Of a stretch of DNA of 44,002 bases, positions 29,208-39,263 are shown piece by piece. The stretch lies in NCBI GenBank assembly GCA_009691525.1, contig SICG01000015.1:1-44002 (forward strand), read 5' to 3'. A program made the translations under genes and the position numbers. This DNA is from Candidatus Latescibacterota bacterium (GTDB taxonomy: Bacteria; Latescibacterota; UBA2968; UBA8231). Each line of letters opens with the position of its first letter. The stretch's first letter is position 1. Under the pieces are notes generated by a model. It was not told the DNA's origin and did no database searches. It saw only the letters and a program-made list of their open reading frames with translations.

Positions 29208-31663
29208 ACCGGCCGCTGTGGCAGCGAGAGGCCGCGATGTTGGCTTTGATCGCCCTGGCGGTGTTGGGATTTTTCTGGAAGGCAGCGATCCTGCAGGGGA
29301 CCTTCTTCGTGCAGGATATGATGATCCAGAATTATCCCTTCCGCGATTTTTTCGCTCGCGCCCTCCGCCACTTAGCGCTGCCCCTGTGGACGCCGGAAAT
29401 CAACTTCGGTTTTCCGCTCTTCGCCGAAGGCCAGGCCGGGATTCTTTATCCCTTTAATCTTATCTGTGCGCTGTTCTTGCCCACCTACGCGGCGATCAAT
29501 TTCAACATCGTCTTTCACTTCTGGCTGGCCGGGGCCGGCACCTACGGCTTGCTGCGCGTTATCGGCTGCCTGCGGCCGGCAGCCTTGGTCGGGGGCCTGA
29601 GCTATTGCTGTAGTGGCTACCTGGTGGTACGGGCCATGTCCCCCAACTACGTGGACGTCTGCGCCTGGATGCCGGTGTGCCTGTTGCTGATCGAACTGGC
29701 GCTGCAGCGCGGCGACTGGCGACTGGTGCTGGGCGCCGCCCTGGTGGTGGGCATGCAGTGGCTGGCTGGGCATCCGCAAGCGACGTTTTATTCGGTGGGG
29801 GCCTGCAGCCTTTTTGCCCTGTACCGCGGCTGGCAGCAGGGGTGGAAAACAGCGGCTTTGCTCGGCGTGGGGGTGCCGCTGCTGGGGCTCGGTCTGGCGG
29901 CCGTGCAGCTCCTTCCCACCGCCGAACTGGTGCGGATCTCCTCTCGGGGGCAGGGGGTGAGCATGGAGCAGTTTGTCAGCATGTCGCTGCCCCCCGAGCG
30001 GCTGATCACCCTGCTCTTGCCCAACTTCTTCGGCAACGATTCGACCGGTTCCTACTGGGGACAGCGAGAGGGTTTCTTCATCCAACTCTGCCCCTATGTG
30101 GGGGTGCTGCCCTTCCTGTTGAGCCTGGTGGCCCTGCGGCGCCGGCGGGACCAATACACTTGTTTCTTCGGCGTGTTGGGGGGGCTGGCGCTGATCCTGG
30201 CCCTGGGCCACTATACCGAATTTTTCGCCCTGCTCTACCATTTTCCGGGCCTGAAATTCTTCCGCATCCCCACCCGCTTTTTGCTCTGGCTGACCCTGGC
30301 GATGGCGGTGCTCGCCGGATTGGGGGTCGACCACATCCTCCGCTCTCCCCAGCGCCGAGGGGCCGGGGTGTGGTGGGCCTGTGCCATCCTGGGCGGGGCG
30401 GCGTTGAGCATGGCCTGGATGAACCACCAGGTATTGCTGGGGGGGGTGAGTGGGCTGCGCTTGCCGGGTCAGGAGCAGGTGGCTGGGTTCCTTCACTATC
30501 AGCAGGAGTTGCGCTGGGATTTGGTCCGTTGCCTGGTCATGCTGGGACTGGGCGGGTTGGTGGCCACCACTCAGGGCAATACGGATTGGCGGCTGCGTGT
30601 CCTGCCCTGGGCGGTGCCTTTGGCCTTGTATGCGGACCTTTACAGCTTTGGCGCCGATTTTAATGGTCTGGTGGAACCCGAAATCTATCTGAGCCAACCC
30701 CAAAGCGCTGCCCTCATCCACAAGGACGCGCAGGGGGCGGGGGGCATGGCGCCGCGGCTGCTGAGCCTGGTCTCCGAGGAAAACTCGTCCTATGACTGGC
30801 ATTCGGGGTGGGCGGTGGATCAGCGGTCATACCGGGCCTATCCCCAGACCCTCCGCATGTACACGGCGAGCCAGTATGAGTTGGCCGGCGCCCTGCCGGG
30901 GTGGAGCCCGCTGCACCTGATGCGGCACTGGGAGTTTGTGCGCGAGTACCCGGCCGTCATGGATCTGGCAGGAGTCCAGTATGTGCTCAGCTGCCGGCCC
31001 CTATCCGGGCAGAGCCTGGAAGCCATCGCCGAAGGGGAGGTCAAGGTGTATCGCAATCGCACCGCCCTCCCCCGCGCCTACCTCGTACCGCGGTTTCGCT
31101 TGGTGCCCGACACCAGGGAACGGCTGCAGCTCCTGCGCGACCCGCATTTCGATCCCAGGCAGGAGGTGCTGCTCGAAACCGATCCGGGGCTAGAGGGGTC
31201 AGCGGAGAGGCCGATGGGAACCGTGCGAGTAAAATCCTATGCGCCAGAAGAAGTGCAACTGGAGCTGGAGCAGAGCCAGCCGGGATTGCTGGTTTTGACC
31301 GATACCTTCTATCCGGGGTGGCACGCCTATGTGGATGGGATCGAACGCCCGATCCTCCAGGCCAACCACGTTTTCCGGGCCGTGGCCGTGGCCGGGGACA
31401 GTCGCCAGGTGGTCTTCAGTTACGAACCTGAGAGTTTCCGGTACGGTATTTGGGTCAGCCTGTTTTCCCTGGCCCTGCTGGTCCTGGTGGGCTGGCGCCT
31501 TGCCCGGTCCCCGCTGGTCGTCCAGCAGGTCAGCGATCGGGCGACTGGCAAGCTGAGACTGTGGACCCTCCAGGTGATGCTCATCGTGCTGGTCCACGGC
31601 GTGATCCACCAGGGGCCGGCCTGGATGGAGAGCCTGGAGCGCGGCCACCTGTTCGGTTATTGA
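29204..31663 (+). CDS. YfhO-family multi-pass membrane protein
   Basis: TPEINFGFPLFAEGQAGILYPFNL; many TM helices; C-terminal soluble domain with LVLTDTFYPGWHAYVDG. Confidence 0.85.
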   Translation: MNRPLWQREAAMLALIALAVLGFFWKAAILQGTFFVQDMMIQNYPFRDFFARALRHLALPLWTPEINFGFPLFAEGQAGILYPFNLICALFLPTYAAINFNIVFHFWLAGAGTYGLLRVIGCLRPAALVGGLSYCCSGYLVVRAMSPNYVDVCAWMPVCLLLIELALQRGDWRLVLGAALVVGMQWLAGHPQATFYSVGACSLFALYRGWQQGWKTAALLGVGVPLLGLGLAAVQLLPTAELVRISSRGQGVSMEQFVSMSLPPERLITLLLPNFFGNDSTGSYWGQREGFFIQLCPYVGVLPFLLSLVALRRRRDQYTCFFGVLGGLALILALGHYTEFFALLYHFPGLKFFRIPTRFLLWLTLAMAVLAGLGVDHILRSPQRRGAGVWWACAILGGAALSMAWMNHQVLLGGVSGLRLPGQEQVAGFLHYQQELRWDLVRCLVMLGLGGLVATTQGNTDWRLRVLPWAVPLALYADLYSFGADFNGLVEPEIYLSQPQSAALIHKDAQGAGGMAPRLLSLVSEENSSYDWHSGWAVDQRSYRAYPQTLRMYTASQYELAGALPGWSPLHLMRHWEFVREYPAVMDLAGVQYVLSCRPLSGQSLEAIAEGEVKVYRNRTALPRAYLVPRFRLVPDTRERLQLLRDPHFDPRQEVLLETDPGLEGSAERPMGTVRVKSYAPEEVQLELEQSQPGLLVLTDTFYPGWHAYVDGIERPILQANHVFRAVAVAGDSRQVVFSYEPESFRYGIWVSLFSLALLVLVGWRLARSPLVVQQVSDRATGKLRLWTLQVMLIVLVHGVIHQGPAWMESLERGHLFGY

Positions 31664-31668
31664 GTAAA

Positions 31669-33543
31669 ATGGGGCTGCTGGCCGGATACTGGAGCGGGGT
31701 GGCGGCCTGGGCAGTGAGTCTGGCCGCCTATGTATTCACCCTTTGTCCCACGGTGTACGTCGAAGGTTCGGGAGAACTGATCGGCGCTACTTATTTGCTG
31801 GGCACCCCCCATCCCACTGGTTATCCCCTGTTCTGCCTGGCCGGACGCCTCTTCGCCCTCCTCCTTCCCGGTATTGATCCCGCCTACGAGATCAACCTCT
31901 TCTCCGCCTTTTGCGGTTCCCTGGCTGTTGGAACCTTGAGCGTCTTTCTGCAACTGCGCGGCCTGCATCCCTGGATCGCCTTGGGGGTGGCCCTCGGGTT
32001 TGGGTTCTCGGCCACCTTCTGGAGCCAGGTGGTGATCGCCGAGGTCTACGGTATGGCCATGCTCGGAGCGGTGTTGCTGCTGTGGGCGGGAGTGCGTGCC
32101 GTCGAGGGAGGGGAAAGGCAGTGGCTGCAGTTGGCCTATATAGCCGGCCTGGGTCTGACCCTGCACTTGAGTTTGGTGCTGATCCTGCCCGGCATCGGCC
32201 TGCTGATCTGGTGGAAAAATAGGCGACTGCTGGCGGGGGACCAAGTGGCCAAAGGCCTGGGGTTTTTTGCCTTGGGCCAAAGTCCCAATCTGTACCTCCT
32301 CCTCCGCAATGGGAAGGGAACTGGTTTTCACTGGGGGGTGATGAGTTCGGCGGGTCAATGGTGGGATCATTTCAGCGGGTCCCTGTACCGGGATTCCTTC
32401 TTCTCCTTGCCCGCGGCTGGCATGCTGCTCAATCTGCAGCGGTGGGTGGGACAGATGTGGTCGGAATTTCACCCCCTGCTGGTGCCTTTGCTCTTGTGGG
32501 GGGCTTGGGCGGGGTACCGGCGGGACCGGTTCCTCTGGTGGGGGGTAGTTGCCACCGGGCTGTGCAATTTGGTGGTAGCGCTCAATTACCACCGCGATCC
32601 GAACGGCATAGGGGTATTCTTTCTGCTCAGTATTCTGGGCATGGCGTTTTTTCTGGGGTGGGGCGTTGCGGATCTGCTGGAGCGCTGGCAGCGGACCAGG
32701 AACACCCCTCTGGCTTATGCCCTGGCTGGATTTTCGGTGGCGGGGTTGGTTTTTGCCCTTCACCACGCTTCCGCCGACCGCCACCAGAATCACATCGCCA
32801 GACAGTACGGCAGCGATATCCTCGACTGCCTGCCCCAGGGGTCGATCCTGTTGGCCGAGGGGGACGATGCCGCTTTCATTCTCGATTACCTCCAGCGCCT
32901 GGAGGGATTGAGACCAGATGTCACCCTATACAATCGCATGGGGCGGGGCCGGGACCTGCTCAGGAGGGAGGAATTGAGTCTGGATCCGGCCCAGCAGTTC
33001 AGACTGAGAGTGGAGCGGGAAGCACAACTGCTCACCCAGCAGGACCGGCCGGTCTATTATCTCTTTGCCAGACGTTTGGTGGTAGAAGGTTATCGCCTGG
33101 TTCCGGCGGGCCTGGTTTACCGCGTCTGGCCCACTGCGCTGCCGGTGCCGCCAGATTGGTCGGCCCGCGAACCTGTCATGGACAACGCCCACGACCCAGG
33201 ATGGTTCAGGGACCCCTGGGTCCGCAAGATCCAGGCCAATTATGTTTTTATGCGGGGTGAGGTCCTGATATCTCGGGGGGATACTACTGCGGCCCTGGAC
33301 GCGTACCGCCAGGCCGCCAACCTGGCTTACGACTCGCGCACCACCCGTTTCAATACTGCGTTGATGATGTTGAGAAACAATCGCTTGGAAGAAGCTTGGC
33401 AGCAGGGGCAGGCCGCCTTGAAGGTAGATCCCTGGTACCCGGAGGTCTATACCCTGCTGGCGCAGGTCAGGATGCGGGAGGGCCGCCGGGCCGAGGCAGA
33501 TGAGCTGCTCAAAAAAGCAGATAAAATGAGCAGGGAACCTTGA
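31669..33543 (+). CDS. DUF2723-family membrane protein with C-terminal TPR-like region
   Basis: FTLCPTVYVEGSGELIGATYLLGTPHPTGYPLF; C-terminal ARNLEEAWQQGQAALKVDPWYPEVYTLLAQVRMREGRRAEADELL-type TPR. Confidence 0.85.
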   Translation: MGLLAGYWSGVAAWAVSLAAYVFTLCPTVYVEGSGELIGATYLLGTPHPTGYPLFCLAGRLFALLLPGIDPAYEINLFSAFCGSLAVGTLSVFLQLRGLHPWIALGVALGFGFSATFWSQVVIAEVYGMAMLGAVLLLWAGVRAVEGGERQWLQLAYIAGLGLTLHLSLVLILPGIGLLIWWKNRRLLAGDQVAKGLGFFALGQSPNLYLLLRNGKGTGFHWGVMSSAGQWWDHFSGSLYRDSFFSLPAAGMLLNLQRWVGQMWSEFHPLLVPLLLWGAWAGYRRDRFLWWGVVATGLCNLVVALNYHRDPNGIGVFFLLSILGMAFFLGWGVADLLERWQRTRNTPLAYALAGFSVAGLVFALHHASADRHQNHIARQYGSDILDCLPQGSILLAEGDDAAFILDYLQRLEGLRPDVTLYNRMGRGRDLLRREELSLDPAQQFRLRVEREAQLLTQQDRPVYYLFARRLVVEGYRLVPAGLVYRVWPTALPVPPDWSAREPVMDNAHDPGWFRDPWVRKIQANYVFMRGEVLISRGDTTAALDAYRQAANLAYDSRTTRFNTALMMLRNNRLEEAWQQGQAALKVDPWYPEVYTLLAQVRMREGRRAEADELLKKADKMSREP

Positions 33544-33615
33544 CGGGGTTCCGGGGGATGGTTACCTTGCGGCCCAGGAGTCTCTCTGCTTTTTTGGCCC
33601 CGGAGGTCTGCGCGT

Positions 33616-34077
33616 ATGGCAGGGAAATGGGAGCGGTTGCTCACGCTCAACCGCATCGTGGTGGGGCTGCAGGCCAAGCGCAACAGGGAGGCCATCAGGG
33701 AATTGGCTGGCGTGCTGCAGGGGGATGAGGCTATCGAGGATTATAAAGCCCTGCTGACCGATCTGATGCGCCGCGAGGAACACGGCTGGACTTGCATCGG
33801 CAAAGGCGTCGCCATTCCCCATGTGCACGAAGACAGCATCAGGAGCCAGCGCCTGGCCATCGGCATCTCCCGCGAGGGGATCGATTTCGGGGCGCCAGAC
33901 GGCCAGCCCATTCACCTGATTGCCCTACTGGCTACCCCCAAGAAGCACCAATCCCAACATCTCGAACTGCTGGCAGCCTTGTCCCGCCTAGTGCAGAGCG
34001 ACGAGAGGCGCCTCCAACTGATGCAGGCCAATGACGCAGCGGAGGTATTGGAGATTTTTAAGAAGATCGGCAAATAG
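33616..34077 (+). CDS. PTS EIIA type-2 (PtsN/EIIA-Ntr or fructose-type) domain protein
   Basis: GWTCIGKGVAIPHVHEDSI phospho-His context; IHLIALLATPKKHQSQHLELLAALSRL. Confidence 0.88.
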   Translation: MAGKWERLLTLNRIVVGLQAKRNREAIRELAGVLQGDEAIEDYKALLTDLMRREEHGWTCIGKGVAIPHVHEDSIRSQRLAIGISREGIDFGAPDGQPIHLIALLATPKKHQSQHLELLAALSRLVQSDERRLQLMQANDAAEVLEIFKKIGK

Positions 34078-34096
34078 GTGGGGCAGTTTCGCGCTT

Positions 34097-34127
34097 GGCT
34101 CTGGAATTGAGGTCCAGAGCCTTTTTT
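34097..34127 (+). terminator. Rho-independent terminator
   Basis: GGCTCTGGA-ATTGAGG-TCCAGAGCC followed by TTTTTT. Confidence 0.85.
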
Positions 34128-34174
34128 AGTTGCTGCACAACAGGTTATCCGGTGTATTGACAAGGGCTCATTCT

Positions 34175-36247
34175 ATGGACCCAGCGCCGAGGCGAACGCC
34201 AAAGTGGCTTCCCGGATCCAAGCAGACCTGTTTCGTCGCAGGCAGGGTGGGCGCCGGTACCCGCGAAATCCTGGGGGGGCACCTGCGCGAGTTGCTGGAG
34301 TCTGGCGTCCCGGGTTATTCCATCCTGGTGCTGCTGCCCGACCGCTCTACTCGCGAGCAGTACCAGACCCTGATTTCCCGCTTCGATCTGGGGCCTTTGG
34401 GGGCGGTAGAGATCAATACCTACTACGGCCTGGCCAGCCGTCTGGTGCGTCTGTTCTGGCCCCTGGTCGCCGCCGATGCTGGTTTCGCTTCCCCCCAACG
34501 GCCGCCCGTATTTCTCACCTACGAAACAGCCCAGTACCTGATGGGTGAACTCATCGCGCCTTTTCTGGACCAGGGCTACTTTGAGGGCCTGGTGCTGCGC
34601 CGGCAGCAAATCCTCTCCCAACTGCTCGACAACCTCAACAAAGCCGCGGTCAATGGTTTCCCCCTCGCCGAGGTTGGGGGCCGCCTCCACCGGGCCTGGA
34701 CCGGGGAAGAACCCCGCCTCCGCTATTATGAGCAAGCCCAGCATTGCATCGACCTATTCAGGGGGCACTGCCTCCAGCACGGGCTCCTGGATCTATCCCT
34801 GGTGGTGCAGGTTTTCCACCGGCATCTGGTGGAAAAACCGCAGTTCTGGCAGTACTTTGCCCAGCGTTACCGCCATCTGCTGGTCGAGCAGGTCGAGGAG
34901 ATGGTGCCGGTGGCCCAGGACCTGGCACAACGCCTGCTGCCGGTCTGCGATTCGGCCCTGATCGCCGGCGACCCTTGGGGGGGCTTCCGGGTGTTTATGG
35001 GGGTGGACCCCGGCGGGGTGGAGCGCCTGCAGCAGGCCTGCACCCAGGTGGTGCGCCTGGAGGAGGAAGGATCGGCGGACCTGCGGGCTTTTTCCCGTGC
35101 AGTGGGACAGGCTTTGGGCCTGGAGGTGGGGCCGCCCGAGGCGGGCCAGGCCGGCAAGGCGGTGTTGGGGTTGATCCAGGAGCGGCACCGTTTCGCGATG
35201 ATCGGGCAGGTGGCTGCAGAGGTCCTGCGCCTGGTCCAGCAGGGGGTGGCGCCGGGCGAGATCGCCGTGGTGGTGCCCCATGCCGACGGAGTTTTGCGTT
35301 TTGTCCTGGGTGAGGCGTTCAACGCAGCGCAACTGCCCTTTGCCGTGGTGCGCCGGTATGAGAGTCTGCGGGAGGAACCATCGGCCAGGGCGTGTCTGAC
35401 CTTTGCCGCCCTTGCCCATACCACCTGGGGACTCCGTCCACTCCCGTACGACGTGGCCGAAGCGCTGGGGGTGGCGCTGGGGCCGGTGGACCCTTTGCGG
35501 GCCACCTTGCTGACGCGGTTGCTCTACGACCCAGCTGAGGGGCGGCTGCGGCCCGCGGAAGAACTCAGTACCGAGGAAGGGGCGCGGATCGGCCCAGGTG
35601 TGGCGGCCAGGTACGAGCAGGTGCGCCTCTGGCTGGCTTCCTATAGCCAACTGGACCAGCCCGTCCCCATCGACCAGTTCCTGCGCCGGCTCTTCGGTGA
35701 GGTGCTTTCCGGGCCAGAACTCCAGCCGGACGCTGCGGCCATCTACAGCAAGCTGATCGCCTCGGCCACCTGGTTCAGACAGGTGGGGCCGGCCCTTGGG
35801 TTGGGGGGAAAGGCGCTGGGGCAGTGTTTTGTGGAGATGGTGTTTTCCGGGGTGGTGGCCGCCCAATTCCTGACCGGTCTGGACGTGGAGGCCGCACCCG
35901 AATCCACCGCCCTGGTGGCCCCCATCCATTCCTATCTGCTCAGCGGGCACCAGGCAACCTACCAGTTCTGGCTGGACATCGGTTCCCGGCGCTGGTGGGA
36001 GCCCCCCCAGCAGTTGCTGACCAATCCCCACGTGCTAGCCCGGCGCTGGGATCAGGCCGGCCGGTGGACCCTGGAGGCCGACCTCGAGCAGCGCAACCAA
36101 ACCCTGTACCGGCTGGTCCGCGGCCTGGCCCAGAGCTGCCGGAAGGGGATTTATCTGTGTGCCAGCGAGTTGGAGTCCAACGGTCATTTACAGGAAAGCC
36201 CCCTGCTGGATGCAGTGCAACAAGTGTTGGTGGAGGAGGGCGGATGA
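34175..36247 (+). CDS. AddB-like inactive helicase-fold protein
   Basis: N-terminal FVAGRVGAGTREIL resembles a Walker A lacking Lys; ILVLLPDRSTREQYQ; 4-nt overlap with downstream UvrD-type helicase. Confidence 0.65.
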   Translation: MDPAPRRTPKWLPGSKQTCFVAGRVGAGTREILGGHLRELLESGVPGYSILVLLPDRSTREQYQTLISRFDLGPLGAVEINTYYGLASRLVRLFWPLVAADAGFASPQRPPVFLTYETAQYLMGELIAPFLDQGYFEGLVLRRQQILSQLLDNLNKAAVNGFPLAEVGGRLHRAWTGEEPRLRYYEQAQHCIDLFRGHCLQHGLLDLSLVVQVFHRHLVEKPQFWQYFAQRYRHLLVEQVEEMVPVAQDLAQRLLPVCDSALIAGDPWGGFRVFMGVDPGGVERLQQACTQVVRLEEEGSADLRAFSRAVGQALGLEVGPPEAGQAGKAVLGLIQERHRFAMIGQVAAEVLRLVQQGVAPGEIAVVVPHADGVLRFVLGEAFNAAQLPFAVVRRYESLREEPSARACLTFAALAHTTWGLRPLPYDVAEALGVALGPVDPLRATLLTRLLYDPAEGRLRPAEELSTEEGARIGPGVAARYEQVRLWLASYSQLDQPVPIDQFLRRLFGEVLSGPELQPDAAAIYSKLIASATWFRQVGPALGLGGKALGQCFVEMVFSGVVAAQFLTGLDVEAAPESTALVAPIHSYLLSGHQATYQFWLDIGSRRWWEPPQQLLTNPHVLARRWDQAGRWTLEADLEQRNQTLYRLVRGLAQSCRKGIYLCASELESNGHLQESPLLDAVQQVLVEEGG

Positions 36248-38454
36248 GTACCTTTCAGCCGCGTGAAGGGCAGCTCCAGATCCTCGACTACGAGCGCGGC
36301 CGGATGGGGGTTTCGGCGGTGCCGGGCAGCGGCAAGACCAGCACCATAGCCGCGGTGGCAGCGCGGTTGGTCCGGCGCGGTCTGCCCGGCCGGGGCAAGG
36401 TATTGGTCGTCACCTACCAGAACGCGGCGGTGGACCACTTGCGCACCCGTATCCGGGAGGAGTTGGCCGCCGTCGGCCGCCTGCAGGTGGGATGCGACGT
36501 GCGCACGCTGCACAGTCTGTCGCACGGTCTGGTGCGGACCCATCCGGCGCTGGCCGGAGTGGAGGCCGACTTCCAGGTCCTGGACGAGCGGGCCAGCTAC
36601 CAACTGCTGGACAAGGCCGTGCGTCTATGGAACAGCCAGAACACCCGCATCTGGGGTCGCCTGGGACCAGACGAATATTACGGCGAGGGCTGGGAGCAGG
36701 AGTGGCAGCGCCTGGCGGCCCAGGTAGCCCGCGCGGTGATCAGCACCGCCAAGAACCGCCGGCTCAGACCCGAACCATTGTTGGCAGGGTTGGAGGAGGG
36801 GGGGAACCAGTTTCTCCGCATCGGGGCTCAAATTTACCAGCTCTATCAGCAGCAGCTCCAGACCATCGGCGGAGTTGACTTTGACGACCTGGTGTGGATG
36901 GCGGTCGAACTGCTGGAAGCCAACCCCGAACTGTGCCTCCGGTTGCGCCGGCGCTGGCCCGTGGTCCTGGAGGACGAAGCCCAGGACAGCGTGCCCCTGC
37001 AGGAGGCTCTCCTGGGACTCCTGAGTGGCGAAGGGGGCAATTGGATCCGCGTGGGAGACCCAAACCAGGCGATCATGAGCACCTTCACAGCCGCCGATCC
37101 GCGCTTCCTGCGCCGCTTTCTCGATCAGGAGGGGGTGCAGGCCATCGAGATGGCGATTTCCGGACGTTGCGCCCCGCGCATCCTGGCGCTGGCCAACCAC
37201 CTGGTTGAGTGGACCGGTCAGCGCCATCCCCTGGAACCCGTGCGCAACCTGGCCTTCCGCCTGCAGCATATCCAGCCTACCGGGCCAGGCGATCCGCAGC
37301 AGAACCCCGTGGACAGCGAAAGCAGCGTGGCCTTTCGCGAGTACAATCACCAGTTGGAAGAGTTCGCCGATGTGGCGCGCCGGGCGACCCATTTCGCCCT
37401 GCTGCATCCAGAATGCACCCTGAGCGTGTTGGTCCCCACCAACCGTCTGGGGTACGAGTTAGGCGAGTACCTGCGTGAGAGTGGGGCGGAGTTCGACGAA
37501 CTGCTGCAAAGTGGCCAGGCTTCGCGCCAGGTGGCCGACACGCTGGGGGGGGTGCTGGACTTTCTCGCCGAACCGCTGCAGCGCCAACATCTGGAACAGG
37601 TTTATCGCGCAGTGCGCCGCTGTTGGCCCCAGGGCGATCAGGTGGGCGAAGAGGCTCAAGTTTCCACCTGGCTGCGCAGCTGTTATCGGCCCGAAGCCCT
37701 GCTCTTTCCCGAGGCGGGCAATGGGTTGGCCCAGGCCCTGCCGCCGGTAGGGCCGATTGCGGCGGGCGACTTGGCCGAGATCGGCTGCCTGGCCGAGGAG
37801 TTGCGGCGCTGGCTGCGGGCCGCATCCCTGCCCATCGACCAGCTGGTGCTGACCGTGGCCCAGGACCTGCTCGGGGAGGGGGAGCTGGGGCGGGCGCAGA
37901 AGCTGGCCGGGTACCTGCGCAACCGGGGCGAGCAGTACCCGGACTGGCGCCTGCCCGAACTGGCCCGCGAGCTGGGGCAGGTGGTGCAGGGCGGTTCGGG
38001 GGCGTTGGCCGAGGCGGGGGAAGGATACGAGCCCCGGCCGGGCCGGATCACGCTTACCACCATGCACAAGGCCAAAGGGCTGGAGTGGGATCTGGTCTAC
38101 CTGGTGGGTGTGGATGGGCGGTGGTTCCCCCACGCCCTGGACGACTATTTCCTGGGCGAACGGGCTTTTTGGGGAGGCGATCCGGCGGCGGAGGCTAGGT
38201 CGGCCCTGCGGGCTCTGGTCGGCGAGGAGAACCCTGGTGGCATGTCTGCTACCGACCACGCGCACCTGGAGATCATCGCCGAAAGGCTGCGACTGCTCTA
38301 TGTGGGGATCACCAGAGCCAGGCGTTACCTGGCCCTCAGTTGGAGCCGGGAGGTGCCGGCCGGGGCGCGTATGCGGCCAGTGGCGTCGGCCCCCATCTTC
38401 CAGGTGTTGAAGAAGTACTATCAGTCACAATACGGCCCCACAGGTCAGGAATAA
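36244..38454 (+). CDS. UvrD/Rep/AddA-type superfamily 1 DNA helicase
   Basis: SAVPGSGKTSTIA (Walker A), VLEDEAQDS (II), VGDPNQAIMSTFTAADP (III), TLTTMHKAKGLEWDLVYL (V), LLYVGITRARRYLALSW (VI). Confidence 0.95.
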   Translation: MSTFQPREGQLQILDYERGRMGVSAVPGSGKTSTIAAVAARLVRRGLPGRGKVLVVTYQNAAVDHLRTRIREELAAVGRLQVGCDVRTLHSLSHGLVRTHPALAGVEADFQVLDERASYQLLDKAVRLWNSQNTRIWGRLGPDEYYGEGWEQEWQRLAAQVARAVISTAKNRRLRPEPLLAGLEEGGNQFLRIGAQIYQLYQQQLQTIGGVDFDDLVWMAVELLEANPELCLRLRRRWPVVLEDEAQDSVPLQEALLGLLSGEGGNWIRVGDPNQAIMSTFTAADPRFLRRFLDQEGVQAIEMAISGRCAPRILALANHLVEWTGQRHPLEPVRNLAFRLQHIQPTGPGDPQQNPVDSESSVAFREYNHQLEEFADVARRATHFALLHPECTLSVLVPTNRLGYELGEYLRESGAEFDELLQSGQASRQVADTLGGVLDFLAEPLQRQHLEQVYRAVRRCWPQGDQVGEEAQVSTWLRSCYRPEALLFPEAGNGLAQALPPVGPIAAGDLAEIGCLAEELRRWLRAASLPIDQLVLTVAQDLLGEGELGRAQKLAGYLRNRGEQYPDWRLPELARELGQVVQGGSGALAEAGEGYEPRPGRITLTTMHKAKGLEWDLVYLVGVDGRWFPHALDDYFLGERAFWGGDPAAEARSALRALVGEENPGGMSATDHAHLEIIAERLRLLYVGITRARRYLALSWSREVPAGARMRPVASAPIFQVLKKYYQSQYGPTGQE

Positions 38455-38458
38455 TCAG

Positions 38459-39262
38459 ATGGGACTCCTGCCAGCCGGATATCGCTTCAGCCAGGGAAGT
38501 TTGGCCACCAGCGAGCGGTGCCAACGCCGCTTTTATTTGCGCTATCTGCGGCGGCTGAGCTGGCCGGCGGCTGCGGACGCAGCCGGATTGGCCAAAGAGC
38601 AGGGATCGGTGCGCGGGCGCTTGTTCCACCACCTGGTCCACCAGCACGTCCTGGGACTGAGGGTGGATGAGCAGGTGGCCGCCAACGGCGACCCGGTACT
38701 GGCCGAGTGGTGGGCCAATTATCTGAAAAACCCGCCCCGGGGAGTGCCCGCCGGCAAGGCCTTTCCGGAGCTGGAACTATGGGTGCCGCTGGGGCCGTGG
38801 CGGCTGACTGCCCGTTTCGACCGGGTGGTCGCCGGTGAGGATGGGCGCCTGTGCATCGTCGATTGGAAGACCGGCAGGGGCGAGCCAGCCGCGTACCTGG
38901 ACACCTGGCAGACCCTGGTCTACTGCTTTGTGTTGTGCGAAGCCGGATCGCTGATCACCGGAGGGGCCAGCCCCACTCCGGCACAGGTCTCGCTCTGTTA
39001 TTGGCCGGCGGCGTTCCCCGATCAGGTGCAGTGGTACCAGTACGACCAGGCCAGCCACGCGCGGGCTCGGGAGAAACTGCTCGGCGCAGTCGAGGTGCTG
39101 GCGGGATTGGCGTCTAGGGAGGCCTTTGCCCAGACCGCGGAGATCCAGCACTGCCTCAGCTGCGAGTACCGGTCGTATTGCGCCCGCGGCGCTGGGGTAG
39201 GTGCGGGTTGGGAGGAAGAGGAAGAGGAGGATTGGGGATTGGAGCCTGGCCTGGAGCCCTGA
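38459..39262 (+). CDS. PD-(D/E)XK nuclease family protein with Fe-S-type Cys set (AddB/RecB nuclease domain-like)
   Basis: SERCQRRFYLRYLRRL; ARFDRVVAGEDGRLCIVDWKTGRGEPAAYLDTWQTLVYCFVL; QHCLSCEYRSYCARG. Confidence 0.88.
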   Translation: MGLLPAGYRFSQGSLATSERCQRRFYLRYLRRLSWPAAADAAGLAKEQGSVRGRLFHHLVHQHVLGLRVDEQVAANGDPVLAEWWANYLKNPPRGVPAGKAFPELELWVPLGPWRLTARFDRVVAGEDGRLCIVDWKTGRGEPAAYLDTWQTLVYCFVLCEAGSLITGGASPTPAQVSLCYWPAAFPDQVQWYQYDQASHARAREKLLGAVEVLAGLASREAFAQTAEIQHCLSCEYRSYCARGAGVGAGWEEEEEEDWGLEPGLEP

Positions 39263-39263
39263 C

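Noticed and set aside
29372-30802. 476-aa minus-strand ORF opposite the YfhO-family gene
   Set aside because: His/Gln/Pro-rich shadow translation of a hydrophobic membrane-protein gene; no RBS or recognisable domain.
31657-32793. 378-aa minus-strand ORF opposite the DUF2723 gene
   Set aside because: Same shadow-ORF signature (Q/H/G/P-rich), antisense to a confident membrane protein.
34793-36031. 412-aa minus-strand ORF opposite the AddB-like gene
   Set aside because: Antisense to a gene in a coupled operon; low-complexity Q/H/P/G composition.
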